A stretch of DNA of 64,000 nucleotides from the NCBI RefSeq assembly GCF_900198625.1, contig NZ_FZPK01000040.1:16250-80249 (forward strand), read 5' to 3'. Positions 1 to 8,200 of the stretch are shown in pieces. The notes below the pieces were generated by a model. It had not been told where the DNA came from. It was given only the letters and a program-made list of their open reading frames with translations, and made no database searches. How positions within the stretch are numbered: position 1 is the stretch's first letter; the number at the start of each line of letters is the position of its first letter. Source of the DNA: Helicobacter rappini (GTDB lineage: Bacteria; Campylobacterota; Campylobacteria; Campylobacterales; Helicobacteraceae). Made by a program: the position numbers and the translations under genes.

Positions 1-1
1 A

Positions 2-274
2 GAAACTTGGTTTATGGAAGATAAGCTAGAAAAAGGTGTGCATTTTGCAGCTATTAAGCGTGATTATAGTGATGTAGATTCCGTGCTTGACTACTACAAA
101 ACACACACAAATGAAGCAAAGGAAATCATACAAAACGCACATGAATTTTGTGCTAGATTCTATGATAAAAGGCTTCAAGGCTTACTTAATCTCTTAGTGT
201 TACGCAAATATTTTTATCTCTCAGGACAGATTGATATAAGCCCATTAGAACAAACATTATTTAAACTTGATTAG
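2..274 (+). CDS. C-terminal end of a probable family 90 (LpsA/CAP10-like) glycosyltransferase, 5' end outside the window
   Basis: The frame is open from the window edge, so the ATG at 14 is probably internal and the true start lies upstream. About 90 residues are visible. The stretch VHFAAIKRDYSDVDSVLDYY, followed by EAKEIIQNAHEF, resembles the C-terminal part of GT90/CAP10-type LPS glycosyltransferases. In that family a region describing 'the protein must be at its post' is followed by a helix with EAxxIxxNA. The family transfers sugars in LPS or glycan assembly. There is no signal peptide or membrane segment in the visible part. The family assignment rests on pattern memory of a short fragment; the coding status itself is secure. 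Confidence 0.5.
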   Translation, partial: ETWFMEDKLEKGVHFAAIKRDYSDVDSVLDYYKTHTNEAKEIIQNAHEFCARFYDKRLQGLLNLLVLRKYFYLSGQIDISPLEQTLFKLD

Positions 275-408
275 ATATTATGGTAAAAAATCGCTAAGTG
301 TGAAGTTTTTACACATAGATTCTATAACATAGGTGCGAGTGTTAGAAATATGGTATCTTTATGTGTTTTTTTCGCTAAAATCATTGCAGATTCTAAAAAA
401 GGGATAGC

Positions 409-1842
409 ATGGCGACACAAATAAAACTTAAGGCAAAAAGAAGCACAAAACTTCCAAAAGGATTCAAACTCTCTGGCGTAAAGGCAAATATAAAATATAA
501 AAATAGGCTAGACCTAGCCCTTATCTACTCACAAGAGCCTTGCCAAAGCGCTGGTGTATGGACGAAAAATAGCGTGCAGGCGGCTTGTATCACTCACAAT
601 AAAGCAAAGATACAAAATCATATCCATGCTGTTATGATAAATTCTGGTTGTGCGAATGCTTGCACAGGAAAGCAAGGTGAAGAAAATTGCGATAAAAGTG
701 CGGAAGCCCTAGCAAAAGTGTTGCGTATAGATTCTAAGCATATTTTACTTGCTTCCACAGGCGTTATTGGAGCGCAATTGCCCATGCCTAGAATCTTGAA
801 AGCTATCCCAAAGTTAGTAGCACAAAAAAACAGCAATAAAGATTCTATAAAATTAGCAAGTAAAGCCATTATGACAACAGATACTTTCCCAAAGACTTTT
901 GGCATAACTTGTAAGTTACAAAGCCCAAATGATTTAGATTCTAAAAATACATCTGGCAAAGAAAAAGTCGCTCGCAATGAAAAAACTAGCGATTCTAAAA
1001 ATATTGTCATTAACACAGAATCTAAAGAAAATGCTAAAGATTCTACAAGCGTAGAAAATAAGTTAGATTCTAAAACACAAGAAAAAGAGACATGCGATAA
1101 AAAGGCAAAAGTAGAAAAGAAAAACAATAAATTTAGAATCTTTGGCATGGCAAAAGGTTCTGGCATGATTCACCCAAATATGGCGACCATGCTAGGCTTT
1201 ATTTTGACTGATATAGCGATATCTAAAGAGTTATTGCAAGAAGCATTAAGTGAGATTAATACGCAAACTTTCAATCAAATAAGCGTTGATGGCGACACTT
1301 CAACAAATGATATGGTTGTTGTGTTAGCAAATGGTGCTGCAAAGAATGAAATTATCACAAGTAAAAGCACAGACTATGAGATATTCAAAAAAGCGTTAAA
1401 AAAAGTATGTGTCAATCTTGCCAAACAAATCGCTAAAGATGGCGAGGGTGCTACGCATTTGCTTGAAGTATCCATTAAAAACGCACAGAGTTTGCAACAA
1501 GCACAAACTCTAAGCAAAGCTATCATTGGCTCAAATCTTGTAAAAACTGCAATCTTTGGTAAAGATGCAAACTGGGGACGAATTATATGTGCTATGGGGT
1601 ATAGCAATGCGAGTTTTGATGCAAGTAAATTTAATCTTATTTTTGCAAGTAAAAAAGGGAAAATTGCAATTGTAAAAAATGGCGTAGGAACAGCATTTAA
1701 TGAAAGTAAAGCAAAAAGTATTTTGAGTGCAGATGTCGTGCGTATTTTAATTGATTTGCAAGATGGCACACATAGTGCGAAGGCTTGGGGTTGTGACTTA
1801 AGCTATGATTATATAAAGATTAATGCAGATTATCGCTCGTAG
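409..1842 (+). CDS. argJ: ArgJ, bifunctional glutamate N-acetyltransferase/amino-acid acetyltransferase, with a large linker insertion
   Basis: ArgJ moves the acetyl group from N-acetylornithine to glutamate in the cytoplasmic arginine pathway. The family is made as a precursor that cuts itself before a conserved Thr into alpha and beta chains. The motif KGSGMIHPNMATML is present and places the nucleophile at Thr260. The N-terminal GVWTKN and NSGCANACTG segments and the C-terminal GDGEGATH and FGKDANWGRI segments are also present. The usual length is about 390-400 residues; this one is 477 because residues about 171-241 are a Lys/Glu/Asp/Ser-rich, low-complexity stretch full of DSK units written by GATTCTAAA. 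The insert ends just before the cleavage block, so it would extend the alpha chain. The ATG lies 7-12 bases after a weak AAGGGA ribosome site. Confidence 0.93.
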   Translation: MATQIKLKAKRSTKLPKGFKLSGVKANIKYKNRLDLALIYSQEPCQSAGVWTKNSVQAACITHNKAKIQNHIHAVMINSGCANACTGKQGEENCDKSAEALAKVLRIDSKHILLASTGVIGAQLPMPRILKAIPKLVAQKNSNKDSIKLASKAIMTTDTFPKTFGITCKLQSPNDLDSKNTSGKEKVARNEKTSDSKNIVINTESKENAKDSTSVENKLDSKTQEKETCDKKAKVEKKNNKFRIFGMAKGSGMIHPNMATMLGFILTDIAISKELLQEALSEINTQTFNQISVDGDTSTNDMVVVLANGAAKNEIITSKSTDYEIFKKALKKVCVNLAKQIAKDGEGATHLLEVSIKNAQSLQQAQTLSKAIIGSNLVKTAIFGKDANWGRIICAMGYSNASFDASKFNLIFASKKGKIAIVKNGVGTAFNESKAKSILSADVVRILIDLQDGTHSAKAWGCDLSYDYIKINADYRS

Positions 1843-1909
1843 ATTCTAGATTGTGTCATGTGATTTAGCTTTGTTTCATCTCTTAAAACTTTAAAAATTT
1901 GTGTAGAAA

Positions 1910-1951
1910 GCTGTATTGCTAAATTTTAGCATACAAAGCTTGGGATACAGC
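1910..1951. terminator. Nested inverted repeat after argJ, possible terminator
   Basis: GCTGTAT at 1910-1916 pairs with ATACAGC at 1945-1951. Inside it, TGCTAAA pairs with TTTAGCA (1917-1931). The structure sits between the convergent argJ and the minus-strand gene ending at 2024. A clear T-run is missing, so termination is inferred mainly from position. Confidence 0.35.
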
Positions 1952-2023
1952 ATAAAAAGGCGTGTCTAAATCATGCGTTGAAACAATATGCTAATTAGCT
2001 TGATAAGATTTCAAAAATAGAAT

Positions 2024-2788
2024 CTAACCCCTAAGATTAAGAATATATGAAGGCTCAAAAGATTCTAAATCCCATAAAGGTTCATTTTGACCCACATCAA
2101 TTTGTATCTCATCAAAGCCTTGTAATTCACTTAGTCTATTCTCAAGTATCTTTTTTACTTTTTCACTCATCACACAAAGTCGCAAACATACATTATTTTC
2201 ATCATTTAGCGATACAATGCCGCTTATCTCACCCAAATGATGAAAAATGCTATAAAATTCTAAAAATTCCACTTGTTTTTTAAGCTGCACTAAACTTTCT
2301 TTGCCATCATCCTCTTTTATCACCATGCTAAATACGCCATTTTGCAAAGCAATAAGCAAGTTTGATAACTCTAAAAACTCCTGCTTACTTGTCGCAAGAG
2401 GTAATCTCTCTAGTAAAAACTCTTTAAAAACAGATTCTAGTGTGCTGCCGCCCTTATGCGTTTCACTAAGCAACTCTTTTAAGTCATTTGAGCTTAATTT
2501 AAGTTTTGCATGTGCTAGATTCTCCAGCATTTTTGGCTGCTTAATAAGATCTGAAATGAGTAAGCCATCTTTGCCTTGTTTGACATTTGCCCAATAATTT
2601 GTGCCAACTTGAAGTTCTTTGTTGCTTTGTGTCTCAATGATGAGTTTTCCAAGCTGCACGAGATATTTATCAGCACCTTTTTTATCAAGTATGCGTAAAA
2701 GCATAGGCAAAGTAGCATTTATCTCTTTATTGCCTGTGGTTGTTGCCATTTGACTTAATAGGCTTTGAATGTGTGTTGGCTGTATCAT
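2024..2788 (-). CDS. Hypothetical protein with a FliK-C-like tail
   Basis: I do not firmly recognise this 254-residue soluble protein. There is no signal peptide or membrane segment. It is helical, beginning MIQPTHIQSLLSQMATTT. The C-terminal part, HHLGEISGIVSLNDENN then VCLRLCVMSEKVKKILENRL, has the cadence of the flagellar hook-length-control (FliK) C-terminal domain: LGxV..., a beta pair, then VxxLLxxxLxxL. The start at 2788 was chosen because an AAGGGTGGG ribosome site lies 5 bases before that ATG; an in-frame GTG two codons upstream is less likely. It is a single gene on the minus strand and shows no obvious operon. A FliK-related or flagellar-assembly role is a guess from shape only. 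Confidence 0.65.
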   Translation of the reverse strand: MIQPTHIQSLLSQMATTTGNKEINATLPMLLRILDKKGADKYLVQLGKLIIETQSNKELQVGTNYWANVKQGKDGLLISDLIKQPKMLENLAHAKLKLSSNDLKELLSETHKGGSTLESVFKEFLLERLPLATSKQEFLELSNLLIALQNGVFSMVIKEDDGKESLVQLKKQVEFLEFYSIFHHLGEISGIVSLNDENNVCLRLCVMSEKVKKILENRLSELQGFDEIQIDVGQNEPLWDLESFEPSYILNLRG

Positions 2789-2906
2789 ACCCACCCTTTT
2801 TTACTGATAGTAACATATCGGCATACGCTTGTGGTTTGTAAAATGAAAGTAATGCTAGATAAGTCTCGCATTAAGTTGCTATTTTAATAATTTTTATACA
2901 ATATAG

Positions 2907-3326
2907 TTACATATATTCATCTGTCTGCAATAAATCTTGTAAGCTATATTTTTGAAACTCCTGCATGAAAGCATTTTTTGCCTTATGAATGATTGATTTG
3001 AGATTGCAATTGATTTGATAGGGGCATTCCGTGTGTTTAGAATTATGCTTCAAACACTCAACAAAGTCGGTATTTATCTCTGTATAAAGCAACACATCGG
3101 CTAATCCAATATCCTTTGGCTTTTTAGCAAGTTTTATGCCGCCTTCCCGCCCCCTAAAAGTCTTTATAAACTGACCTTTTGATAGTTTATGGATAATTTT
3201 TTTGAGATGATTCTGTGAGATTCTAAGCTCGCTTGCCATATTTTCTATAGTGTTTAATGTATTATCGTGCTGTGCGAGATAGATTAATGCCCGAAATGAA
3301 TAATCGCTAAACTTTGATAACTGCAT
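2907..3326 (-). CDS. Rrf2-family transcriptional regulator (NsrR/IscR-like)
   Basis: This 139-residue protein begins MQLSKFSDYSFRALIYLA, the typical Rrf2 winged-helix start, followed by the recognition helix region ISQNHLKKIIHKLS and the wing FRGREGGIKLAK. Three cysteines near residues 90-108 (VECLKHNSKHTECPYQINC) match the Fe-S cluster ligands of the family, with spacing like NsrR, the nitric-oxide-sensing repressor. The protein probably binds DNA under control of a [2Fe-2S] or [4Fe-4S] cluster. An AAGGAAG ribosome site precedes the ATG. The roughly 280-base AT-rich region upstream (3327-3605) probably carries its promoter; the target genes cannot be told from the sequence. Confidence 0.88.
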   Translation of the reverse strand: MQLSKFSDYSFRALIYLAQHDNTLNTIENMASELRISQNHLKKIIHKLSKGQFIKTFRGREGGIKLAKKPKDIGLADVLLYTEINTDFVECLKHNSKHTECPYQINCNLKSIIHKAKNAFMQEFQKYSLQDLLQTDEYM

Positions 3327-3605
3327 ATTGCTTCCTTGTATGTATTTTGGCGTGTTGTTTAAGTATGAAATATTATCGTTTTATTTTGTGATTTTCAAAC
3401 TTTAATAACGCTATATCATTATGTAGCATGAGATTTTTACATATATTTACATAATTTTATAGAATTAAAGATCTGTAATTTTGCCCTTGTGTTTAGAACA
3501 ATAATCGTGATATAAGATTAACAGGCATCACACATGCAATCTAAAAAAATGATAGTCTTTTTGCTTAATTTCTATTTTTTAAATTCTTTGAATTTTAATT
3601 CACCC

Positions 3606-3819
3606 TTATAATTTTGGCAGAATAAAGTTTATAAAAGTACCCAATATAATTAGAAAAATCATAAACTTAAGGCTTATTTTTTTATCTTTTTTCTCTTTCC
3701 ATAAATCTAGCCATTGTCCAATTGTCAAGTCATAATACAGCCATTTGATGATGAAAAACGCTACCACAACTACTCATAGCAAAACAGGCATTATAAAGTA
3801 TTTGCATTAAAGTTTCCAT
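3606..3819 (-). pseudogene. Frameshifted small two-helix membrane protein
   Basis: A GGAGG ribosome site lies a few bases before the ATG at 3819. The reading frame METLMQILYNACFAMS then shifts by one base into a frame encoding VVVVAFFIIKWLYYDLTIG, a charged linker WKEKKDKK, and a second helix MIFLIILGTFINFIL, ending at TAA 3606-3608. As it stands, the first frame stops after 29 codons. The second frame has a stop just upstream of the VVVV segment, so the two halves are separate in the given sequence. The product would be about 70 residues with two membrane helices. It is either a real frameshift or a sequence error. It belongs with the two small membrane ORFs just upstream. Confidence 0.5.
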
Positions 3820-3840
3820 TCATATCCTCCAAATTTGTGA

Positions 3841-4083
3841 TTATTGTATCTTTCCATTTACTAAGCAACCTATCAAGGCAACGAGCAATAAGTAGCAGAA
3901 AATCACAACTATATTTTTTCTATATTTTTTGATAAAAAGAATAGTTTTGACATATAGCATAGGGGCAATATATTTCATTATTAATATGACAATAATGCAA
4001 CTACAAAGCAGTATCGCAATATTCGTAAAAGTTATAGGTGGAGATAAAAATAAAAAATAAGATTCCAAATATCGTATAAACAA
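3841..4083 (-). CDS. Small hydrophobic protein of unknown function
   Basis: This 80-codon frame encodes two probable membrane helices (TFTNIAILLCSCIIVILIM and NIVVIFCYLLLVALIGCLV) separated by a basic stretch. It overlaps the end of the preceding small membrane ORF by 83 bases, which is long for coupled genes. The true start may be further in, or the cluster may be decaying. It sits in a row of three tiny membrane-protein frames between dnaX and the Rrf2 regulator. No family was recognised. Confidence 0.4.
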   Translation of the reverse strand: MFIRYLESYFLFLSPPITFTNIAILLCSCIIVILIMKYIAPMLYVKTILFIKKYRKNIVVIFCYLLLVALIGCLVNGKIQ

Positions 4084-4201
4084 TCTTTTTTAAGACTCCC
4101 ATATCTTTATCATCTGGGACAAATAATCCTATCCACCAAATTATTACAAAGCCTAGAAATAGCAAAATAAGAATAAAAAATATCGACATTAAGAATTCCA
4201 T
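4001..4201 (-). CDS. Small two-helix membrane protein of unknown function
   Basis: The start at 4201 is chosen because a perfect GGAGGT site lies 7 bases upstream; an ATG at 4261 in the same frame has no good ribosome site. The 66-residue product opens MEFLMSIFFILILLFLGFV, continues WWIGLFVPDDKDMG, and has a second helix IVYTIFGILFFIFIS. It lies directly downstream of dnaX on the same strand and may be co-transcribed with it. The function is unknown. Confidence 0.5.
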   Translation of the reverse strand: MEFLMSIFFILILLFLGFVIIWWIGLFVPDDKDMGVLKKIVYTIFGILFFIFISTYNFYEYCDTAL

Positions 4202-4264
4202 AATTCTACCTCCATATTGCTTGGTTGGTATAATGCGTTTAAAACTGCATTGCCCTTGCATTAC

Positions 4265-7246
4265 TTATTGCAGTGTCGTTGATACAGGCAATGATATGAC
4301 TTTCATATCTTTTATGCCGAGTTCATTTTGCATACTTTTTAGCATATCGCTATTTTGCGCGATAAACTGCATGGCAGGGTCTGCACTCATTGCTTGATTA
4401 TTATTTGTTTCTGTGTTTAGATTCTGTGGTTCTGCTTGTTGTGTATGGGTGGGGTTATTATCTGTTATTTCGTTTAGATTCTGTTTGGTTTGTGGTTTGT
4501 TATGTGTTATTTGAGTGGCTCTTGTGGTTGTGCTTTGCATGAGTTTTTCTAAATCCTGTGGGCTTTGCTTTGCAACCTGCATTTTTATAGAATCTCCATA
4601 GACTTCTTTCATAACCTGCATAATGCCGCTATATGCTTGTCTCAATGTGCCTGTCTCTTCCTCTGTGGTGTAAAAGATAAGATGCAATATATTATTTGTG
4701 AGTTTGTCAAATGCGATTTTATTCTCAAAAAGACTGCCTATATTATAATCCCTTTCATATAGCCTTGTTATAAGTGCTGTAAAAAGTGGGTCATTTTTTG
4801 TAAGGCTAAAGGGTTGTTTGTTTGTTTCTTGTTGTGAGTTTATAGAATCTATTTGGCTTTGCTGTGTGGGGTTAGATTCTATTGAGTTATTAGATTCTGT
4901 TAGATTATTAGAATTTTGTGAAATATTAGAATCTAGTTTAGATTCTGTTTGAATGTTAGAATCTTGTGCGGTGTTAAGATGTGTTATAGAATCGTTATTG
5001 CTAGATTCTATTGTGAAATTAGGATTTACACTCATTTGTGCTTGTGGCATGGAATCTTTATTTATAGAATCTTTTATTAACTCTGCTTGTGTGTTGTTTT
5101 CTTGTATTGTATTTATAGTTTCATTTTGTGGGGTTTTTATATTGGTTTCCATTGTGCTGGGGTCTATTTGCTGATTAATATAGGCTTTGCTAGATTCTGT
5201 TAGGCTATTAGAATCTATTGATAAATTAGAATTATTTAAAGTATTAGAATGCACTAGGTTATGAGTATTTAAAGAGAGATTAGAATCTTTATTGCTAGAT
5301 TCTTGTGTATTGGTTTTAGATTCTATAAAAGCATTAGAATCTTGTGTTAGATTCTGTGTGTTTTGTTGAATTTGTGTAGTTTGTAGATTCTGTGTTGTTT
5401 GGTTGGATATTTCTGTTTGGGTTGTATTTTTAGTTATAGAATATGTTATGGAATCTTTAGATTCTCTCGCTTCTATAGGTTGTATAGAATCCAAAGAAGT
5501 AGAATTTGGGGAATTAGAATTTACATGACTTATAGAATCTTTGGAGTTTGTAGGAATTGTCGCATTTATAGAATCTATGGAATTTTTAACAGAATCATTA
5601 TACTGCATAGGATTTATGGAATCTTGTGCGGTATTAATATGTGTTATAGAATCTTTATTGCTAGATTCTATTGTGAGATTAGAATTTACACTTGTTTGTG
5701 TTTGTGGTAAGGAATCTTTATTTATAGAATCTTTAGTGTTTGTAGGATTTATAGAATCTTTAATGGGATTTATAGAATCTACAGAAGTATTAGACTGCAT
5801 GGGATTTATAGAATCCACCTGCATAGCATTCTTAGATTCCATACTATTTTGTGTGGCTATATAGTCGTTTGATAATTGCGTGATTTGTGCGTTTTGAGCT
5901 GGGGTTTGCATACTTTCTAGCTGTTTTAGTGCGTTTGCTATCTCTCGTATTTTCTGGGCTTCAAGCATTTTTAGAATGGTTAATAACAGACAAAAATCAC
6001 TATCGCAATCAAGCTGCAACATAGCCTTAGAATCATTAATAATATTCGCATAACGCATGCCTAAAACGGGCGGGATTTGTGGTATCTCTTCTAGCATTTT
6101 ATTCTTAATATAAAGGCTTAACTCATCTAATATCATCTCAATCTCATAGCCCTCCAGCGATTTAGCAAACTTTATACATTCCTGCATATCCTTTCTTAAA
6201 AGGGCTTGAAAAAGCGTGTCAAAGGCACTTGGGTCTAGTGCGCCTAGCATATCGGCTAACTTCTGCGTATTAAGGCTATTTTGACAAAAGACAATGGCTT
6301 GGTCTAGCAAGGTTAGGGTATCTCTAAGGCTTCCATGTCCATTTCGTATCAGCATATCTAGGCTTGCTTCATCGCTACTTACATTTTCTTTTTGCAGGAT
6401 ATGTGCTAGGTGATTTTTTAATGCTGTTGTTGGAATCTTTTTAAAGCGAAAATGTTGTGTGCGACTTAGTATTGTCGCCGGGACTTTTAGCGGGTCTGTG
6501 GTAGCTAGGATAAATTTCACATAGTTTGGTGGCTCTTCTAGCGTTTTTAAAAGTGAGTTAAACGCCTCTTTTGTTAGCATATGGACTTCATCTATGATAA
6601 AGATTTTAAATCGTCCCATTGTAGGCTTGTATTTGGTCTGCTCGATTAAATCTCTCATATCATCAATCTTTCTATTACTCGCACCATCAAGCTCTGTAAT
6701 GTCTAAATGAGCGCCTTTTAATGCGGCGATACAATTCGCACAAGTCCCGCAAGGACTAGAGGTAATGCCCCTTTCACACTGCAGGGATCTAGCTAAGATT
6801 CTAGCTGATGAGGTCTTACCACTCCCTCTTAAGCCGCTAAATAGATACGCATTAGCGATTTTCTTACTATCTAGGGCTAGACACAATGTCCTTGCGACAC
6901 TTTCCTGCCCTACGAGTTCAGCAAAAGTTTTTGGTCTGTATTTTAGGGCAAGGGCTATTGCCTCTGTGCTTTCAGTCTGTGCTACATTGCTTTGTGCTAG
7001 AATCTCGTTTTTGGAATCTTTTGGCTGTGGGATTAATATATGATTTTGTGTGGTGGTTTGGTTGGTCTGTGTTTTTTGCTGCATTATAGGCTGTGTTTGG
7101 CGTGAATGCGTGCTATTTTGTGTCATTGAGAAAATATCAAGCGGCTTTGTAAATACAAGTTTATGGTCAATGGGATTTGGTGAGACTCTGTTTATATCCC
7201 ATGGTGGCATATTTTCATCAGTTGTATGTGTAGTTGTATTATCCAT
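4265..7246 (-). CDS. dnaX: DnaX, DNA polymerase III gamma/tau subunit, unusually long
   Basis: This is the clamp-loader ATPase of the replicative polymerase. It has a Walker A (GLRGSGKTS, residues 138-146), four zinc-binding cysteines (157, 166, 169, 172), a Walker B DEVH (219-222) and the sensor region LATTDPLKVPATILSRTQ. Family members in Helicobacter are usually under about 600 residues; this has 993. Two additions explain it: an N-terminal leader of about 95 residues rich in Thr/Gln/Asn, and a central tract from roughly 460 to 800 built of DSI, SNPM, ESSN and NKDS units, written by repeated AGATTCTA/TAGAATCT. A conserved C-terminal block (FTALITRLYERDYNIGSLF) follows. No frameshift is seen, so the long form is open throughout. 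Confidence 0.95.
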   Translation of the reverse strand: MDNTTTHTTDENMPPWDINRVSPNPIDHKLVFTKPLDIFSMTQNSTHSRQTQPIMQQKTQTNQTTTQNHILIPQPKDSKNEILAQSNVAQTESTEAIALALKYRPKTFAELVGQESVARTLCLALDSKKIANAYLFSGLRGSGKTSSARILARSLQCERGITSSPCGTCANCIAALKGAHLDITELDGASNRKIDDMRDLIEQTKYKPTMGRFKIFIIDEVHMLTKEAFNSLLKTLEEPPNYVKFILATTDPLKVPATILSRTQHFRFKKIPTTALKNHLAHILQKENVSSDEASLDMLIRNGHGSLRDTLTLLDQAIVFCQNSLNTQKLADMLGALDPSAFDTLFQALLRKDMQECIKFAKSLEGYEIEMILDELSLYIKNKMLEEIPQIPPVLGMRYANIINDSKAMLQLDCDSDFCLLLTILKMLEAQKIREIANALKQLESMQTPAQNAQITQLSNDYIATQNSMESKNAMQVDSINPMQSNTSVDSINPIKDSINPTNTKDSINKDSLPQTQTSVNSNLTIESSNKDSITHINTAQDSINPMQYNDSVKNSIDSINATIPTNSKDSISHVNSNSPNSTSLDSIQPIEARESKDSITYSITKNTTQTEISNQTTQNLQTTQIQQNTQNLTQDSNAFIESKTNTQESSNKDSNLSLNTHNLVHSNTLNNSNLSIDSNSLTESSKAYINQQIDPSTMETNIKTPQNETINTIQENNTQAELIKDSINKDSMPQAQMSVNPNFTIESSNNDSITHLNTAQDSNIQTESKLDSNISQNSNNLTESNNSIESNPTQQSQIDSINSQQETNKQPFSLTKNDPLFTALITRLYERDYNIGSLFENKIAFDKLTNNILHLIFYTTEEETGTLRQAYSGIMQVMKEVYGDSIKMQVAKQSPQDLEKLMQSTTTRATQITHNKPQTKQNLNEITDNNPTHTQQAEPQNLNTETNNNQAMSADPAMQFIAQNSDMLKSMQNELGIKDMKVISLPVSTTLQ
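4958..5075 (-). repeat. 118-bp internal duplication in dnaX, copy 2
   Basis: This segment and 5618-5735 are near-identical. Both encode a version of SNxTIESSNxDSITHxNTAQDS preceded by KDSINKDSxPQ. The copies lie 660 bp apart in the low-complexity region, showing that part of the expansion arose by segmental duplication. Confidence 0.8.
5618..5735 (-). repeat. 118-bp internal duplication in dnaX, copy 1
   Basis: Partner of the copy at 4958-5075. Differences between the copies are scattered single bases that keep the frame open, such as I/L and T/M changes in the encoded peptide. Confidence 0.8.
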
Positions 7247-7351
7247 TAAAATCCCCTATTTATTCTACAAGTTAAAGAGTGAAATTATAACAAAATAGCT
7301 TAATATTGCGATAAAGCCTTACACTTTATTACAAAAGTTAAGGATTTTGGG

Positions 7352-7357
7352 TATAAT
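7352..7357 (+). promoter_or_regulatory. Probable -10 box of the dapF promoter
   Basis: TATAAT stands 40 bases before the dapF ATG, in the 150-base divergent spacer between dnaX and dapF. The upstream DNA is T/A-periodic, as in vegetative (sigma-80) promoters of Helicobacter. Confidence 0.6.
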
Positions 7358-7396
7358 AGGCGGGTTTCTTGTGGTTTGTGGCTTAAAGGATTAGAT

Positions 7397-8179
7397 ATGA
7401 TTATAAGCAAATATTGTGCGAGTGGTAATGACTTTTTGATATTTCATAGCTTTTTGGAGCAAAATCGTGCGAAGATGGCAGTGGAGCTTTGCAATAGATT
7501 CTATGGGATTGGGGCTGATGGCATGGTTGTAGTTTTGCCTTATGAGAGTAAAGATTCTAATATCGCATATAAATGGGAGTTTTACAATGCTGATGGCAGT
7601 TTTGCTGGTATGTGTGGAAATGCAAGTAGAGCTGTAAGCCTATATGCTTTTCATAATAAACTTGCTACGCAAAATCATAGTTTTCTAAGTGGAGCGGGGA
7701 TCATTGATACAAGCATTAAAGAAATTATAGATTCAAAACATGCTTATGTGCAAAGCAATCTTGGCGAATATGTCCTGCAAGGCAATATCGTTGAGAATAA
7801 AAAGGGGAGTGTCTATGAGTTTGAGCATATTATCATGCGTATCCCGCATTTAGTGTATTTTGCTACTTCTATGAAAGAGTTTAATTTGCTTAGCAATGAC
7901 TTAGAGTTTCTCTCACATTTAAGACATAAGTATGATGCAAATGTAAATATTGCTATAAGAGAGAATGATAAAATCTATTATGTAACCTTTGAAAGGGGGG
8001 TAGAAAATATCACACAAGCCTGTGGCACAGGTGCATGTGCGGTATATGTCAGCCTAAGAGATTTTAGCAAAACCTATACGCTTATACCACCAAGCAAAGA
8101 GAAATTGCAAGTATCTTATAATAATGGCTTAATCTATTTCTCTGGACTTGTAACAAAAGTGTGTGATTGTGTTTTGTAA
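7397..8179 (+). CDS. dapF: Diaminopimelate epimerase DapF
   Basis: DapF converts LL- to meso-diaminopimelate for lysine and peptidoglycan synthesis. It has the N-terminal KYCASGNDFLIF block, a first catalytic cysteine in AGMCGNASR, and a second in QACGTGACAV, so both members of the cysteine pair are present. The ATG at 7397 is preferred to one 7 codons upstream because the family starts just before the SGNDF block and an AAGGA site precedes it. The length (260 residues) is slightly below that of many orthologues. CGNASR replaces the more usual CGNGxR. The promoter is at 7352. Confidence 0.93.
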   Translation: MIISKYCASGNDFLIFHSFLEQNRAKMAVELCNRFYGIGADGMVVVLPYESKDSNIAYKWEFYNADGSFAGMCGNASRAVSLYAFHNKLATQNHSFLSGAGIIDTSIKEIIDSKHAYVQSNLGEYVLQGNIVENKKGSVYEFEHIIMRIPHLVYFATSMKEFNLLSNDLEFLSHLRHKYDANVNIAIRENDKIYYVTFERGVENITQACGTGACAVYVSLRDFSKTYTLIPPSKEKLQVSYNNGLIYFSGLVTKVCDCVL

Positions 8180-8200
8180 TTTGTGTCAAAGGAATTATTA

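Noticed and set aside
618..1166. Long open frame on the minus strand within argJ
   Set aside because: It has no ribosome site, and argJ itself is well supported; the frame reflects composition of the low-complexity insertion.
5399..5864. Open frames on the plus strand opposite dnaX (rich in ESL/FIES)
   Set aside because: They are the reverse reading of the octamer repeats; dnaX is a certain gene in this place.
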